Assembly: GCA_015039365.1 (NCBI GenBank)
Contig: WION01000056.1
Span: 1 to 64,000, forward strand
Length of the DNA stretch: 64,000 bases
Direction of reading: 5' to 3'
Source of the DNA: Amanita rubescens
Lineage: Eukaryota; Basidiomycota; Agaricomycetes; Agaricales; Amanitaceae
Part shown: one piece after another, positions 40,360 to 51,063 of the stretch
How the letters are laid out: every line of letters begins with the position of its first letter
How positions within the stretch are numbered: the stretch's first letter is position 1
Notes under the pieces: model-generated
Database searches by the model: none
What the model was told of the DNA's origin: nothing
The model's input: the letters and a program-made list of their open reading frames with translations, nothing else
Made by a program: the position numbers and the translations under genes

Positions 40360-42496
40360 GAGCACTTTACACTCGCCCCCCCATTCCACATGGAATCCGC
40401 ACGAATTCCGCGGAATTTGTGTGGAATCCACACATATTCCACACCTTCTTAATGTATTCTTTGTAGTCTTTTTTGTAGTCATTCCGCACTCATTCCACAC
40501 TCATTCCACACTCATTCCGCGCAGAATGCGGAATGAGTGTGGAGCCGCCATGCGGAATATTCCACACATATTCCGCGGAATGAGTGTGGAATCCGCGGAA
40601 TCCACACCATTCCACACTCATTCCACACATTTTACACAGATTCTATGTAATAAAATCTCAAGAAATCCTTGAAATAAGCAATCTTAGTATGTTTCTTGTT
40701 AGTCTTGTTCATCAATAGTGCTGGTATGTAAGTATGTAGTGCACTTGCCATGAACATGATGAATTTCAGGCTACTTTGGCATGCATAATTACTTAATCTG
40801 ACTTGATTTTGCACCTTCTGCAATAGATGTCTATTCCAACATATTCTATCACAATGATGAAACTCAGTCCTATATGTGCTAATGACCAAAACCCTGCAAT
40901 AGCAATCAAGCCATGCTGTGAAGTGAAGGAAATATGATATGTTGTGACCCTACTACAGTCCTGGTCACTGGGACTTATGACATCTTATGGACTTATAAAC
41001 TTATAGACTTGGCATCTTATGAACTTATGAACTTATTGACAAACCTACAAAAGAACTGATAGAGACTTATGATCCCATTGACCAACCTACAAAGGAACTG
41101 ATGCAGACCTATGATCCCATTGACCAACCTACTAAGGAACTGATGTAGACTAATAGAGACTTATGATCCCATTGACAGGCCTACAAACAAACTGATGGAG
41201 ACTGATGGAGACTTCGGATGATCTTACTGACAGGGCAAAAACCTGGAAGAGTATCTTATGAACTCATGGACAAACTTTCCAAAGAGACTTTGGGTAACTG
41301 ACAGTTACTGACCCCAACTTGTTGACTATTAACTGGGGTGTCAGATAACTAGGGGTAGCTATGATCTTAATGCAATAAGTTTGTAAGTGTTTTTGCAGGG
41401 TTGCTGATGTGACCATCTGGCAGGCTGTCACACTAATTGTCTGACTGTCTGACTGTCTGACTGTCTGATAGGCACTGCTACAAAAATTGGCTGATGGTCT
41501 GACCATCAGATGAAATTAGATGTGATCAGACTTTTGCTCTTGAATTCTACATCATTATGCATACCTATTGGTTGGACAAGTCTGTTTACTCCTCTTATAT
41601 TGATTGACTCATACCTAAGATTCAACTTACACATACCTAATTAGTGGGACTTGAAGTTTGCTCTCAACTTATATTGGCAGTTGACTCATCCAGAAATTTC
41701 CCACTCCTTTCCATGATTAACCAACATTGCTCAGACTCTGCTCAACAACTCAATAGCTGTCTCAAACCTAAGATTCTATCCCATTGTATTAGTGCTAATT
41801 TACTACATCATACATATTGTATATCATTGTTCTCTTGTTTGATAAGTTAGGATCACTGAGTTAAGTTTATAAAGTTTAATAGGCAATGCCAACCAAGGCT
41901 CAAGTCAGGCCCTGTCACCAATATCCTCTAACAACTACTACTACTCACCATCTGAACCAAGAACAAGTCTGAGTCATTTCTGCTTCCCATCCTCCCCTTG
42001 ACATTGATATATACATACATAATCACAATCCCCTTACTACTACAACTTCCAACCCTCTTACATTTATAAGTTGTTACAGCTGATCATTATCAAACCTTGC
42101 ACTGCAACTGCCAACAGCCCACTGTGTGGCCCCTACATCCACCACTGACCCCAGCAACTACTCACTGTTGCACAAATTACTGCTGACTTTTGTTACTGAT
42201 TGTAATCAGCAGCAGCTCCAACATCCTAAAACAAACCATTGAACTACACTGACCATCACCAGATATGGGACATAGGCCCTTAGTCAATGAGACCAAAGAC
42301 ATGGCACCTTTTGGCAATTAACTTCAGTTTGGCTTAGTTTGGCATCATAATTCTTACATGTCCTTAATCACAAGATTTTTCTGCATTTTTCAAGATTTTT
42401 TATAAACTTTTCAATTTTTGTCAAACTCATGTTTCGAAAGTATTTTGCAAATATCTCAAGTTTGGCATTGTTTGGCTTTACAATTCCTATATGGCA
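40360..42496. mobile_element. Element E: left part of an A-like DNA transposon
   Basis: It starts GAGCACTTTACACTCGCCCC, with an array of GGAATCCGC/ATTCCGCAC/ATTCCACAC units to about 40640. The interior holds a ~50-bp tandem repeat at 40975-41215 (CTTATGATCCCATTGAC..CCTAC), a GTCTGAC patch at 41440-41470 and the shared ~75-bp motif at about 42320-42400 and 42425-42495. It stops inside the second motif copy where the H terminus begins. Its right end is not visible. The candidate left duplication is GAATTTTC. Confidence 0.6.
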
Positions 42497-42610
42497 CACC
42501 TGTTAAGCCGGCTAAATTTGCCTAATTAGCAGTGGACACCAATTGAGTGTCCAGAGCTAATTAGCGAGGTTTAAGGGCCTACGGCACACTTTCAATAACT
42601 CTGATAAATA
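42497..42610. mobile_element. Terminus H: structured end of an unknown element
   Basis: CACCTGTTAAGCCGGC is followed by a large imperfect palindrome (42522-42565: CTAATTAG arms around TGGACAC/GTGTCCA) and CACTTTCAATAA. The same order occurs at 58926 (terminus I). It cuts the shared motif of Element E, so it is the boundary of an insertion. The opposite end was not found. Confidence 0.55.
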
Positions 42611-42800
42611 TATAGAGAGATTTTGGTTAAGTCTTTTTTCCCACAACTAAATTACCATTTCTGGAAGGTGGGGGATATGTTTGTACATGTTATGAGATGG
42701 GAATGTGATCACAACTCGGAAACAAGGGATAATTAAGGTAAGCAAGTCAGGATACCATTTTTGGAAGGATGTGAGGGTGTTTGTACATGTTATGGCACAA

Positions 42801-43075
42801 TTTCCTTTTTTGGAAAAGTGTCAAACTTCCAAATAAGGCACAAAATGGGTCATTCAGGGTCGAATTTCCTAAAAAGGAAATGATTACGTAATCTCAGGGT
42901 CAATCAATTGTGTAGCCTTGGTCAGTGGCTTTCTAAATGTGGTTGTATGACAATGTTTGGTGCTGATTTCATTGAGATATTCACTGATTGATTTTCAGGG
43001 TCAAATTTCTAAAAAAGGAAATTGATAATGTAATGTGTGCTTTAGCATCCAGTGGCGGGTTTCCAAAAATGGAAA
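42801..43075. repeat. Four dispersed TTTCC-N6-GGAAA imperfect palindromes
   Basis: Located at 42801-42816, 42865-42880, 43006-43021 and 43060-43075. Each is about 16 bp with a variable A/T centre. Related half-sites lie around them. Confidence 0.5.
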
Positions 43076-43560
43076 TAGCGCACTTCGGACTTGCCATTTT
43101 GGGAAATATCTGCTCACTGTTGCTGGTGATGAGCAGAAAGAAATTGCAATATCTCCCTTAATACTGAATGTTTTTGTGGCGCGTTTTTTGGAACATCTTC
43201 CTTATATGTATATGCACCTATCCACTATGTTAGAATGTAAAAAATGCAAGTGGTTTCTGTCAGAATGCAACATGTCTTGCTCACTGTTGACAACAGTGAG
43301 GAGCAACAAATGACAATATCTCCATCAATACTGGTTATTTCTGTGGCGCTTTTTTTGGTATGTCCCCATTAGGGATATAGGAAGGTGTTTGGCATGTCAG
43401 AATATAAATAGTACATACCAATCATGCCACAAATGAAATTGGTGTGCTCACTGTCTGCCATGATGAGCAGCCATATCTCCACCAAAACAAGATCTTCCTG
43501 TGGCGCTTTTTTGGATTCTGATTCCTTATCATAACAGAGTGTCATTCAGGGTATCTGAAA
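43075..43560. repeat. ~166-bp tandem repeat, three copies
   Basis: GCTCACTGTTG/GCTCACTGTC starts near 43112, 43279 and 43445. Each copy continues with GAGCA, TATCTCC and TGTGGCGC(G)TTTTTTGG at matching offsets. No coding function was seen. Confidence 0.65.
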
Positions 43561-43625
43561 GCAGATTACCCTGCTGATTAATGTGTAGTTTTCAGTTTCA
43601 TGATAAAAGACTGAACATGATACAG

Positions 43626-43890
43626 TGTTAGGAGGTGATCCCGACACAATCACTAGGACACTCGAGACTAAGAACGCAGATGGGAAATGAGAATGAGATT
43701 GCGTCTATGGACGACAGAAACAATCATAAGACTAAGGGATATGTAAACAGCATTCAGGTATATATACTCGGACTCGTTATTCCCATGCCGTCGTTCCGCG
43801 GAATTCTTAGGTAAGCATGGGAACTTCTTGTAACTAAAAGAAAAGAAAATGAAATAAAATGAAAATGAAAATGAAATCTCGACCGTTACA
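43626..43890 (-). repeat. 265-bp LTR of a second chromovirus lineage
   Basis: On the minus strand it runs TGTAACGGTC..CTCCTAACA, directly preceded by the polypurine tract GAAGAGGGGG (43893-43902). It is unrelated in sequence to the 452-bp LTRs. Confidence 0.65.
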
Positions 43891-44440
43891 TCACCCCCTC
43901 TTCAAGATTCTCGTCCCGAGAATCATCATCCTCGTCCGCCATCTTCCGCATATGTTTCCACTCAGCCCACTTCTTATTCATATTCTTCAGATACCCTTTG
44001 TCGAACTTTCCGTCTTCCCATCCAAATAGTTGTCGAGGGACCGGCGGATCAGTATAGTTATGATACCTCTGGAAAAACTTGGCGGGCATCGCTAGTGGTC
44101 TTGGCGCGCTCGGTTTCTTCTTATGAAATGCTTGGACCTTGCGATGAGCGTTTTCGAGGTTATCCGCTGGTTCCCATGTCGCCTCCTCATTTGGGTATCC
44201 TTTCCACTTCACTAAATACTCCAATCTCCCCGTCCGACTTCCTCTCTGCATCCTCTGTCTACTATCGATCACTTCTTCCACTTCAAACTCTTCGTCTCTC
44301 TTCGTATAATCCTCTTCTTTCTTCTTATCCCATTCTTTTTCTTGTGCTTTCTGTTTCGGGAATTTGGCCGGGGTATGGGGTTTCAGGACATCAGGAAAAC
44401 GGTGGGGGCTTGGTATATATAGATAGTTCTGATCAACCAT
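43886..44440 (-). pseudogene. C-terminal pol fragment with chromodomain
   Basis: Read on the minus strand, LYIPSPHRFPDVLKPHTPAK leads into EFEVEEVIDSRQRM..GRLEYLVKWKGYPNEEATWEPADNLENA, a chromodomain. A Lys/Arg-rich tail follows and ends at a TAA that overlaps the start of the LTR. All earlier pol domains are missing; upstream the frame runs into unrelated tandem repeats. It is the remnant of a different Ty3/gypsy family from Elements 1-3. Confidence 0.75.
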
Positions 44441-44449
44441 TCCCACACT

Positions 44450-44850
44450 GCAATTAGTATATAAGACATTATCAGGGCTTATCTGCTGTTCAAAGAGTTG
44501 TAACAAAGGATCAGGCAATGATACACTACCAGTCATTATTGTAGGATGTGATAAATGAATTCCAGTCTATAATTACTGTATAAGACATTGCCAGGGCTTA
44601 CAGCTGATATATCTGAATTGCATTGAGGGATTTCCACTGATAAATTGCACAACATTCTTGTAAAATGTGATCAAGAATTCTCATTCTGCTGCTGTTGCAT
44701 ATGATATGATCAGGTCTTAAAGTCTTTTTATCTGAATGTTATTGAATGGTACATTCCTTGACATTCTTGTGAGATGTGATCAATGAATTCCACTCTGCAG
44801 CTTCTATGTTAAGACATTATCAGGTCATAAAATATGTATATACTAAACCC
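44450..44850. repeat. ~120-bp degenerate tandem repeat, four copies
   Basis: TAAGACATTATCAGGGCTTA-like starts occur near 44457, 44577, 44696 and 44803. Each is followed by CATTCTTGTnAnATGTGATCAA..GAATTCCA-type sequence. Confidence 0.6.
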
Positions 44851-45499
44851 GGGTGGGTCACATACCCACACCCGTAGAGGGTACGGGTGGGGGTCTACAC
44901 TTTGTAGACCCTTGCTCAAACCCGTACCCTTGTCTCTGGTTCGGGTAAAGCAGGAAAACCAGTACGTACCTAACCCGCATCCATGCTAGGATAGGGAGGG
45001 GTGCAGGCAGTCTACCATACTATTCCAAGTCATTGTACACTATGTTTTCGAATGTGAATCCGACCCTTTGTGCATTCTACTGCTCCCTTGTTGTCACAGT
45101 TGCCATCTCCTTCGGAACGGGGGGTGCCGCCCATCTGCAATCAACCAACATCAGTCCTAAACTTAAGTATGCCTTGAATCCGAGTGTGTACAAACCACGT
45201 GCAATTCGTGCTGCCTTGTTTGTATTCTTACAAACCGAACATCATCCTAATAGCGAACACATCAGCCAAGTGCCAGCTTATATTAGGTAGACCCAAAGCA
45301 AGCTTACCCCATCTGTCTCCCCCTGCGTGTATCTCATCCAACCCGCATTGTTCCCTAGGCTGGCCTGCTGCGATCGACTGGTGCGCTGACTACCGTCAAG
45401 ACCGATCAGTGAAACAGCGAGGAGAGAGAGAAACGAGGGACGTATCTTCGACTGAGCTGTGCTCGCATGGCTGGTGAGTCTCTCTCACTGCCACCAGTC

Positions 45500-45830
45500 T
45501 CCCCCAAGACAACATCAAACGCGCTTACTGCCGCCTCGCCATCATTCAAACACCACACCCAGATAAGAACCTACATGACCCCACCACCGCTGAACGATCA
45601 CCATCGCTTACTAAACTTTGTCAGATCCTGAGCAGAGGAGGCGTTATAACGAGTTGGGCACTAAAGCTGGGATGCCGGAGGGAGGGTATGTTGATCCAGA
45701 ACAGGTGTTTAGCATGTTGTTTGGTGGGGAGAAGTTTGTGCTGATCATTGGGAGTATTAGTTTAGCGAAGGAGATGAAGGCAGCAATGCAAGAGGCTGGG
45801 GGAGACCGTTGTAGTGATGACAAAAGTTAA
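45500..45830 (+). pseudogene. DnaJ-domain protein, 5' fragment, frameshifted
   Basis: The J-domain helix II/HPD region is readable (IKRAYCRLAII, then PHPDKN). About 45 bases later the frame changes. QILS is in one frame and DPEQRRRYNELGTKAGMPEGGYVDPEQVF continues in another, consistent with a small deletion at the short sequence CAGATCCT. The following SMLFGGEKFVLIIGSISLAK matches what I know of the region after the J domain in fungal DnaJ-X proteins. The fragment ends where the GGCTCC array of unit G begins. Confidence 0.65.
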
Positions 45831-45834
45831 GGCT

Positions 45835-48405
45835 GGCTCCGGCTAGCTGAGTCGCCGGAGCCTATTTTTAGGCTCCAGCTACGGAGCCAGAGCTATTTTG
45901 GTCGGCTCGTGAGCAGCTCTGGGCGAGCTCAGAGCCGCTTTGTTACTCCTTGCTCTGCCACCCCATTTGCGTCAGTCTTCATCCTTTGAGATCCTGTGTG
46001 GCAGTGTGCCCCACGCTCACCCTTGTTCTGCCCTGCGAGGGATTTAGGCAGAGTGATCGAGGCATTCCCAGACGTGGCAAGGGTCCGGAGCCCAAAAGGG
46101 GAAAGTCGGTACATGCCCCTTCCTCATTTAGTTTAGACTGTTCCTGGGCCAAAGAGAGCATCAAGAGACCATAAAGAGAGGGACAAATAAAGATCACCCC
46201 TCGAGGCTCGCTCGGGACGAAATTGCTCGCGTTCTACTCGATACATTATCCAGTTACTATTACTAATATATTATTATATATGACAAATGTGTGACCTATT
46301 GCCATCAATGTAAAGTCGATAGTAGTACTGGTGAAACACGACGTGGAGATCACGGCGATGTGAGCACAACAGGGATGAGGTGCACGCGTGGGGTGGATGT
46401 GAGCATAAGAGCGGGAGGGTCGCAGGTGGGTGTAGAGGATCCCGCGTGGACCGTGGTTGTCAGGGGTGCCGATTGGCGGGATTAGGGTGGTGGCGGGCAT
46501 TGAGGGTAGCTGGGTAGCACAAATAGATGGTCAGCACCGTCAAATGGGAGCGAGGGAGCACATACCTGGTGTAGAGGGATTGTCGGTACTGGTGGTACTC
46601 GCACTGGACACAGCAGCAGCCATTTCCGGGGCAGATGTGGCACGGTGAGCAGTTTGGGTTTGAATATCGGATTCCACATTCGATCCACTCGCAGGAGCAA
46701 CTTTAGACTCGGTGTCAAACGCAGCGCGGGACGTAGAGGCAGCAGCAGCAGTGGCGGACATGGCAGAAGACGATCCCTCGCCCGCGGAAGCCCGACAAGC
46801 ACGAACAGTCTGCAAACCACCCGCAGACATCAGCACCATATTGGGCAAATCCGCCACACCAGCTCTCGGCGTCGAATTCGAGTCCAACAACCCACCGAGA
46901 GGTCCATATCATGGCTGACGATTGGCATTACGCATCCCCGCGGGCGCAGTACGTTCCGGAGACGGAGATGCGGATGCTGACGCGGGTGTAGATCCCGAGC
47001 TCAACACGTGGCTATGAGGGTATACGGGCAAATCCAGCTGAGGTCTCTGGCTAGCGTTCAGGGCAGCGTTGATATGCAGGTGTCGATCGCCGCGGCGGGG
47101 GTGGCAGTACTGGTGCTACGATTTGCAAGGCGTGATCGGGAGATGCGGTTCGTGTTGATGTCGCCATCTGCGTCGTGTTCGGGCTCATCCTCAATTTCCG
47201 TCTCAGCATGGGAAGTGTTGGTGGAAGCGGAAGGGGAGGGGGTGTCGCGTCTGTATTCTGGCGCGGGGGGAGCCCGCTGAGGTCAGGTCTCATTGGGGAG
47301 ACCGTAAAGGTGACGGTGGGCAAGATTGGGCGTGAAGGGGTGTGGAGGGGTCAGGTGAGGTGTAGATGGGTTACGGGTGGGCATAGAGAAATTCTGTGGG
47401 CGGGATTGGGCACGGTGGGATGTGGAGGGGTTGCAGATGGATGTAGAGGGGTTCCACGTCATTGTAAGCGATGACGGTGGGCGCGATTGGGCGTGGAGGG
47501 GTGTAGAGGGGTCGGGTGGGGCATAGATGGGTTACAGGTGGGCATAGAGGAATTCCATGGGCGGGATTGGGCACGGTGGGGTATGGAGGTTGCAGATGGA
47601 TGTAGAGGGGTTCCGCATCGTTGTGAGCGACGCTGGTGGGCGGGATTGGGCGTGGAAGGGTGTAGAGGGGTCATGGTGGGCATAGGTAGCCATTGAGGGA
47701 TTCCGCGTGGTTGCAAGAGTTACCGGTGGGCGCATAGATGGATTCTGCGTGGTTGTAAGAGTCGTCGGTGGACACGGTAGGGTATAGATTGGTCGTGGGT
47801 GGGCATACAGGTGTTCTGCGTGATTGTGAGAGACACCGGCGGGCGGGATTGGGCACGATGGGGTGTAGGTGGGTCATGGGTGGGGCCGGTGGGCGTACAG
47901 AGGTTCCATGTCGCTGTAAGGGGTGCCGGTGGGTACAATCGAGGCAGGAAGGTGGCGGCCGGATGGTAGTTGGGTAGCATGGTCAGCACAATCGAACAGG
48001 AGCAAGCGAGCACATACCTGGCACTGTAGAGGGGTCACGGATGCTGGGAATGCGAGAGCAATAGAATAACTAAGGCCGGCAGCAAGATATTAGTTGGCCG
48101 GGACTGTGGGCGAAACTTGAAAGTGCGGCTGGGTGCTGGGAATGTGTGTGCAAGAGCTTAGAGAACGGACTGGCACTATCCTGCCACATCCACAGCCAGC
48201 GGATCACTCTGGGATCCGCCTGGCATCGTTGGCCAAGGCGAAGAAGAAGTCCGGGAAAGGCGAGGAAGAAGGGGCTTAAGGCCGCTCAGAGCCGCACCTG
48301 AGCGGCCGCCGAAAGGAGCTAAACCAATGAGAGCCGGCTCCAAATTTAGGCTCCGGCTGAGCTCCAAATAGGCTTGGCTCCGGCTCACAGCCGGCTGTGG
48401 CGAAG
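45835..48405. mobile_element. Candidate unit G bounded by GGCTCCGGCT arrays, inserted in the DnaJ pseudogene
   Basis: GGCTGGCTCCGGCTAGC and GAGCCAGAGC units (45835-45940) mirror AGAGCCGGCTCC and GGCTCCGGCTGAGC units (48265-48400). The flanking 8-mers GATGACAA and GATGTCAA match at 7 of 8 positions and may be a mutated duplication. It interrupts the DnaJ reading frame. The interior has Ala/Ser-rich minus-strand ORFs (46540-46890) that look compositional. Confidence 0.45.
47290..47950. repeat. ~160-bp G-rich tandem repeat inside unit G
   Basis: TGGGCnnGATTGGGCGTGnAGGGG recurs near 47316, 47477 and 47637. Shorter GTGTAGAGGGGTC and GGGCATAGA sub-repeats fill the copies. Open frames across it are compositional. 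Confidence 0.65.
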
Positions 48406-48705
48406 CCGATGTCAACACTACGGGGGAGAGGATGATGATAATGAAGAGGATGTCAGTGCTGCTGCTGCTGTTGCTGCGGGTGGAGGTGCGAAGTTGGATG
48501 TTAGCAAACAGGCGGGGGGGAGGAATTCGAAACGCGATTCAAAGGTGTTGTCTCCAGAGGAAAGAGCGGCGCGGGATGAAAAGGCGAGAAAGAAGTCGGC
48601 GGATCCTTCTCCTCGGATCGTCGTCGTGGGAGTGGGTAGCCATTACTGTCATGGAGAGCTCTCGCTGGTGAGGGCTCTTATTGCTGTTATAACTGGGTGT
48701 GCAGC
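48406..48705 (+). pseudogene. DnaJ-X protein, 3' fragment
   Basis: After unit G the frame reads YGGEDDDNEEDV, an Ala-rich stretch and LSPEERAARDEKARKKSADPS. This Lys/Glu-rich segment resembles the part following the ..AKEMKAAMQE.. region of DnaJ-X proteins, so it continues the 45500-45830 fragment. The two halves are not in the same frame after simple excision of unit G, so further decay has occurred. Confidence 0.5.
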
Positions 48706-48849
48706 TGGCTGAACTCGGCGAAATTGCTGAGTGGCTGTGTCAGCTCCGAAGACAGCGGCGGATGGGTGCAACCCGTGCGGGTATGGGTACGGGTACGGGT
48801 TAGCCTGTCTTGTACCCACTTCTAAACCCGTACCCGGGCTGAGGGCATA

Positions 48850-49900
48850 GACGTGAGCCTGCCCCAGTCCGAATATGGCTATTGGTGATGAAGAACGTTC
48901 TGAGGCTCCCCGTGTTACTCATCGTGGTTTTCCTCCTTGGAACAGTATCTGCGGGACTTCGTTCGATGCCTATCATCAAGGAAGGTGAAGAGGAACATAC
49001 CTGTATCATCTTCAACATCCAAGTATCCCTTGGTTGGCCTGATTTTGTCGTTGCGCTGCTTTACGGCTTTATCGTGGATCCCGATCCTTATCCGTTTGAA
49101 AACGGACGCTTTGGATCATTCGAAACGTTCGCATTCACTGTAAAGAAGACTTACCTTGAAGCCTTTGACGTGGAGCGACGTGCCTCGCGTAGTACACGTT
49201 TTGGTGGTCGTGGAGTTAGAGCGGTCAACGTGGGAGAAGAACGGTTTATCTTGATACCGTTGGAGATTCGGCCTGTCGCTCTGATGAGTTATCGAGCTTA
49301 TGGTGAATGATGAATCGAGGACTTACCTGCAAGAGACGAGCGATTTGGATCGCTCCGTGCCGATGAAGAATTTTTGAAGCGTGTCGCGCGGGAACTTTTG
49401 CTTCCCAGCTTTGTTTTGATGATGAAGACGCTTGACCGCATTCTTGAAGTTATTCTGGGCACTCTCGTGATTAAGGGGGAGTGTTATAATATGGATTTTT
49501 CACGTTTCGTTGTTACAGATAGGGCAGATGGCATCACTGCTGTCTCGTGGCACGTCGAGGGGGCGCCATTCAAGTTCGTCGTTGTCGTAGAGGGAGGAAA
49601 TGAGGGGGCAATCATGATGCAAATCGAGTCACTGTCATCGGATAATGATAGTGATCAAGACAGCATTCAAGTTGATCACAAACCAGCTCATGAGTCATTC
49701 GAAATTTCTGCCACAAACAGCACCAAAGAGAGCAAAGGGCCGCCAAAGAGACCGCCAAAGAGAGCGAGCACTGGGCTTGGCCCGGGGCTCCGAGTCCACC
49801 GCGCTTGCGGACAAGGGTCCACTAAGCTCATCACGCCGGGGCCCGTCGCGATCTGGATCAAGACTCTACTACAAAGTAAGGCTAACCTCCCGTGATTTGG
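48850..49900 (-). other. Possible decayed or unresolved spliced gene
   Basis: On the minus strand, open stretches (NNFKNAVKRLHHQNKAGKQK; PNLQRYQDKPFFSHVDRSNS) are joined by good splice sites (TTGCAG|GTAAGTCC at 49335, CGACAG acceptor near 49270, TTCAAG|GTAAGTCTT near 49157, ACAG|GTATGTTCC near 49005). The first junction is in phase. The later ones could not be joined without a stop. Plus-strand ORFs in the same place (48882-49310, 49374-49895) have no supporting features. Confidence 0.3.
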
Positions 49901-50638
49901 AAGAGGATGAGTGACGAGTCCTGATATCATTGCGTCAAGTTTGAGATGCGCCATGACTTCGACGGCATATGGGTACGCTTTGGCAACAGCTGCCAGGTTG
50001 AGGGTGGGCTGATGCTATCAAAGTCATCAGTCCTGTCCGTGATCGCCGTTGCGGGAGACGATGCACGTACAGAGTTTAAACATGCGAGGGCGTTTGTGTG
50101 TGGGCTGGAACACTCCAGAATAGTAACAACCTCGAGTCCTGTCCGTGAGGGAGGAAGCAGCTGAGCAGTGAGCAGACATACATACTACATGATATGTGGC
50201 TCGACACTTCCCGCATGTAGCGTACTCCGTAACTCCCCGTTTCCACATGCGCGCAAACGAAAGACTGAGACTGGAGGAAACACGCACTAAGAGATATTCC
50301 GTACCAATGAGACAAACGCGAGAGATGAAGCACGTACCGGGCCCAAATAATAACCAATGAAGAACCATCCTACATTGTCACCGAGCCATAGAACCTCCAA
50401 CTCCAGGCAACTCATCTCCTGCAATCCTGTCTTAATGCGTCTTGAGTCGTTGACAAATGCTTTGTTATTACTCGAAACGCCGACGATGTTGAGGTCGAAT
50501 TTGGATGTGCTATGTCGGCGAGCGCATCAATTCCCGTGCCCCTGTGCTTCGCGAACCGTGTCTTCGTTCTTTGCAAACCCAACTCGCCCTTACTCCCGCT
50601 CGACCGTTATTCATCCTCTCAGGCGTCAACCGGTCACA
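49901..50638. other. Intergenic, no gene seen
   Basis: Only overlapping short ORFs on both strands. The last ~200 bases should include the promoter of the 124-aa gene; no clear TATA box was found. Confidence 0.25.
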
Positions 50639-51063
50639 ATGTCCAACCATCACATCTACGCGTTCAATAACTTGAACCCCCAATGGGACTTATCAACTTC
50701 GGAAGAGAGGGAAGCGGTGGAGAGGACTATACAGGCGCTGAGGGAAAATGCGAGCGCGATTGGAGAGGAGTTTCGAAAGGATCTGGACGTGTACTGGGTT
50801 ATCATGTGAGTTAAGAGTCTCGTTCCCCTCGGCTGATGGATACGACGACGAGTAGGGGAGGAGCGTACGCGCACGACCAGGAGGGTGCGAGGCACTGGTC
50901 CGTCCGCGGGGTCCAGGACGACTATTCGCGTTATACTCTCCATGTTTTCCCTGGTACGAAGCCGGCAGAGCCGTTTGACAATGGAGGCCGTCGATGGGCT
51001 TTCACAATTCTCGACCTTAAACAATGCCGGCGGCTGGACATAGCTGACGAAGGCGAAGATTAA
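50639..51063 (+). CDS. Hypothetical 124-aa protein, two exons
   Basis: Exons 50639-50805 and 50856-51063 join across a 50-nt intron (GTGAGT..GAGTAG) to 375 nt ending TAA. The start MSNHHIYAFNNLNPQWDLS was chosen because the ORF upstream of it is low-quality. The protein has an amphipathic helix (EEREAVERTIQALRENASAI), then mixed sequence with WSVRGVQDDYSRYTLHVFPG and a final acidic DIADEGED. No signal peptide, membrane segment or known domain was recognised. It is probably a small soluble protein of unknown function. Confidence 0.6.

Larger units (their letters stand above)
44848..48845. mobile_element. Candidate unit F bounded by GGGTACGGGT arrays
   Basis: CCCGGGTGGGTCACATACCC..GTACGGGTGGGGG at 44848-44960 and GGGTATGGGTACGGG..CCCGTACCCGGG at 48775-48836 form inverted arrays of the same oligomer. 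They enclose broken DnaJ gene pieces and unit G. I found no target duplication and no transposase, so calling it a transposon is inference from analogy with Elements A and C. Confidence 0.4.

Noticed and set aside
42497..42600. Interpreting termini H and I as Helitron ends
   Set aside because: A palindrome near an end is suggestive, but the expected CTRR end just after the hairpin and TC at the other end are not seen, and no Rep/helicase gene is present.
46540..46890. Ala/Ser-rich minus-strand ORF in unit G
   Set aside because: The composition follows the G/C-rich repeat context. There is no motif, and several overlapping ORFs are equally good.
44848..48845. Exact target duplication for unit F
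   Set aside because: The sequences next to the GGGTACGGGT arrays (TATACTAA and CTGAGGGC) do not match, so no duplication is claimed.
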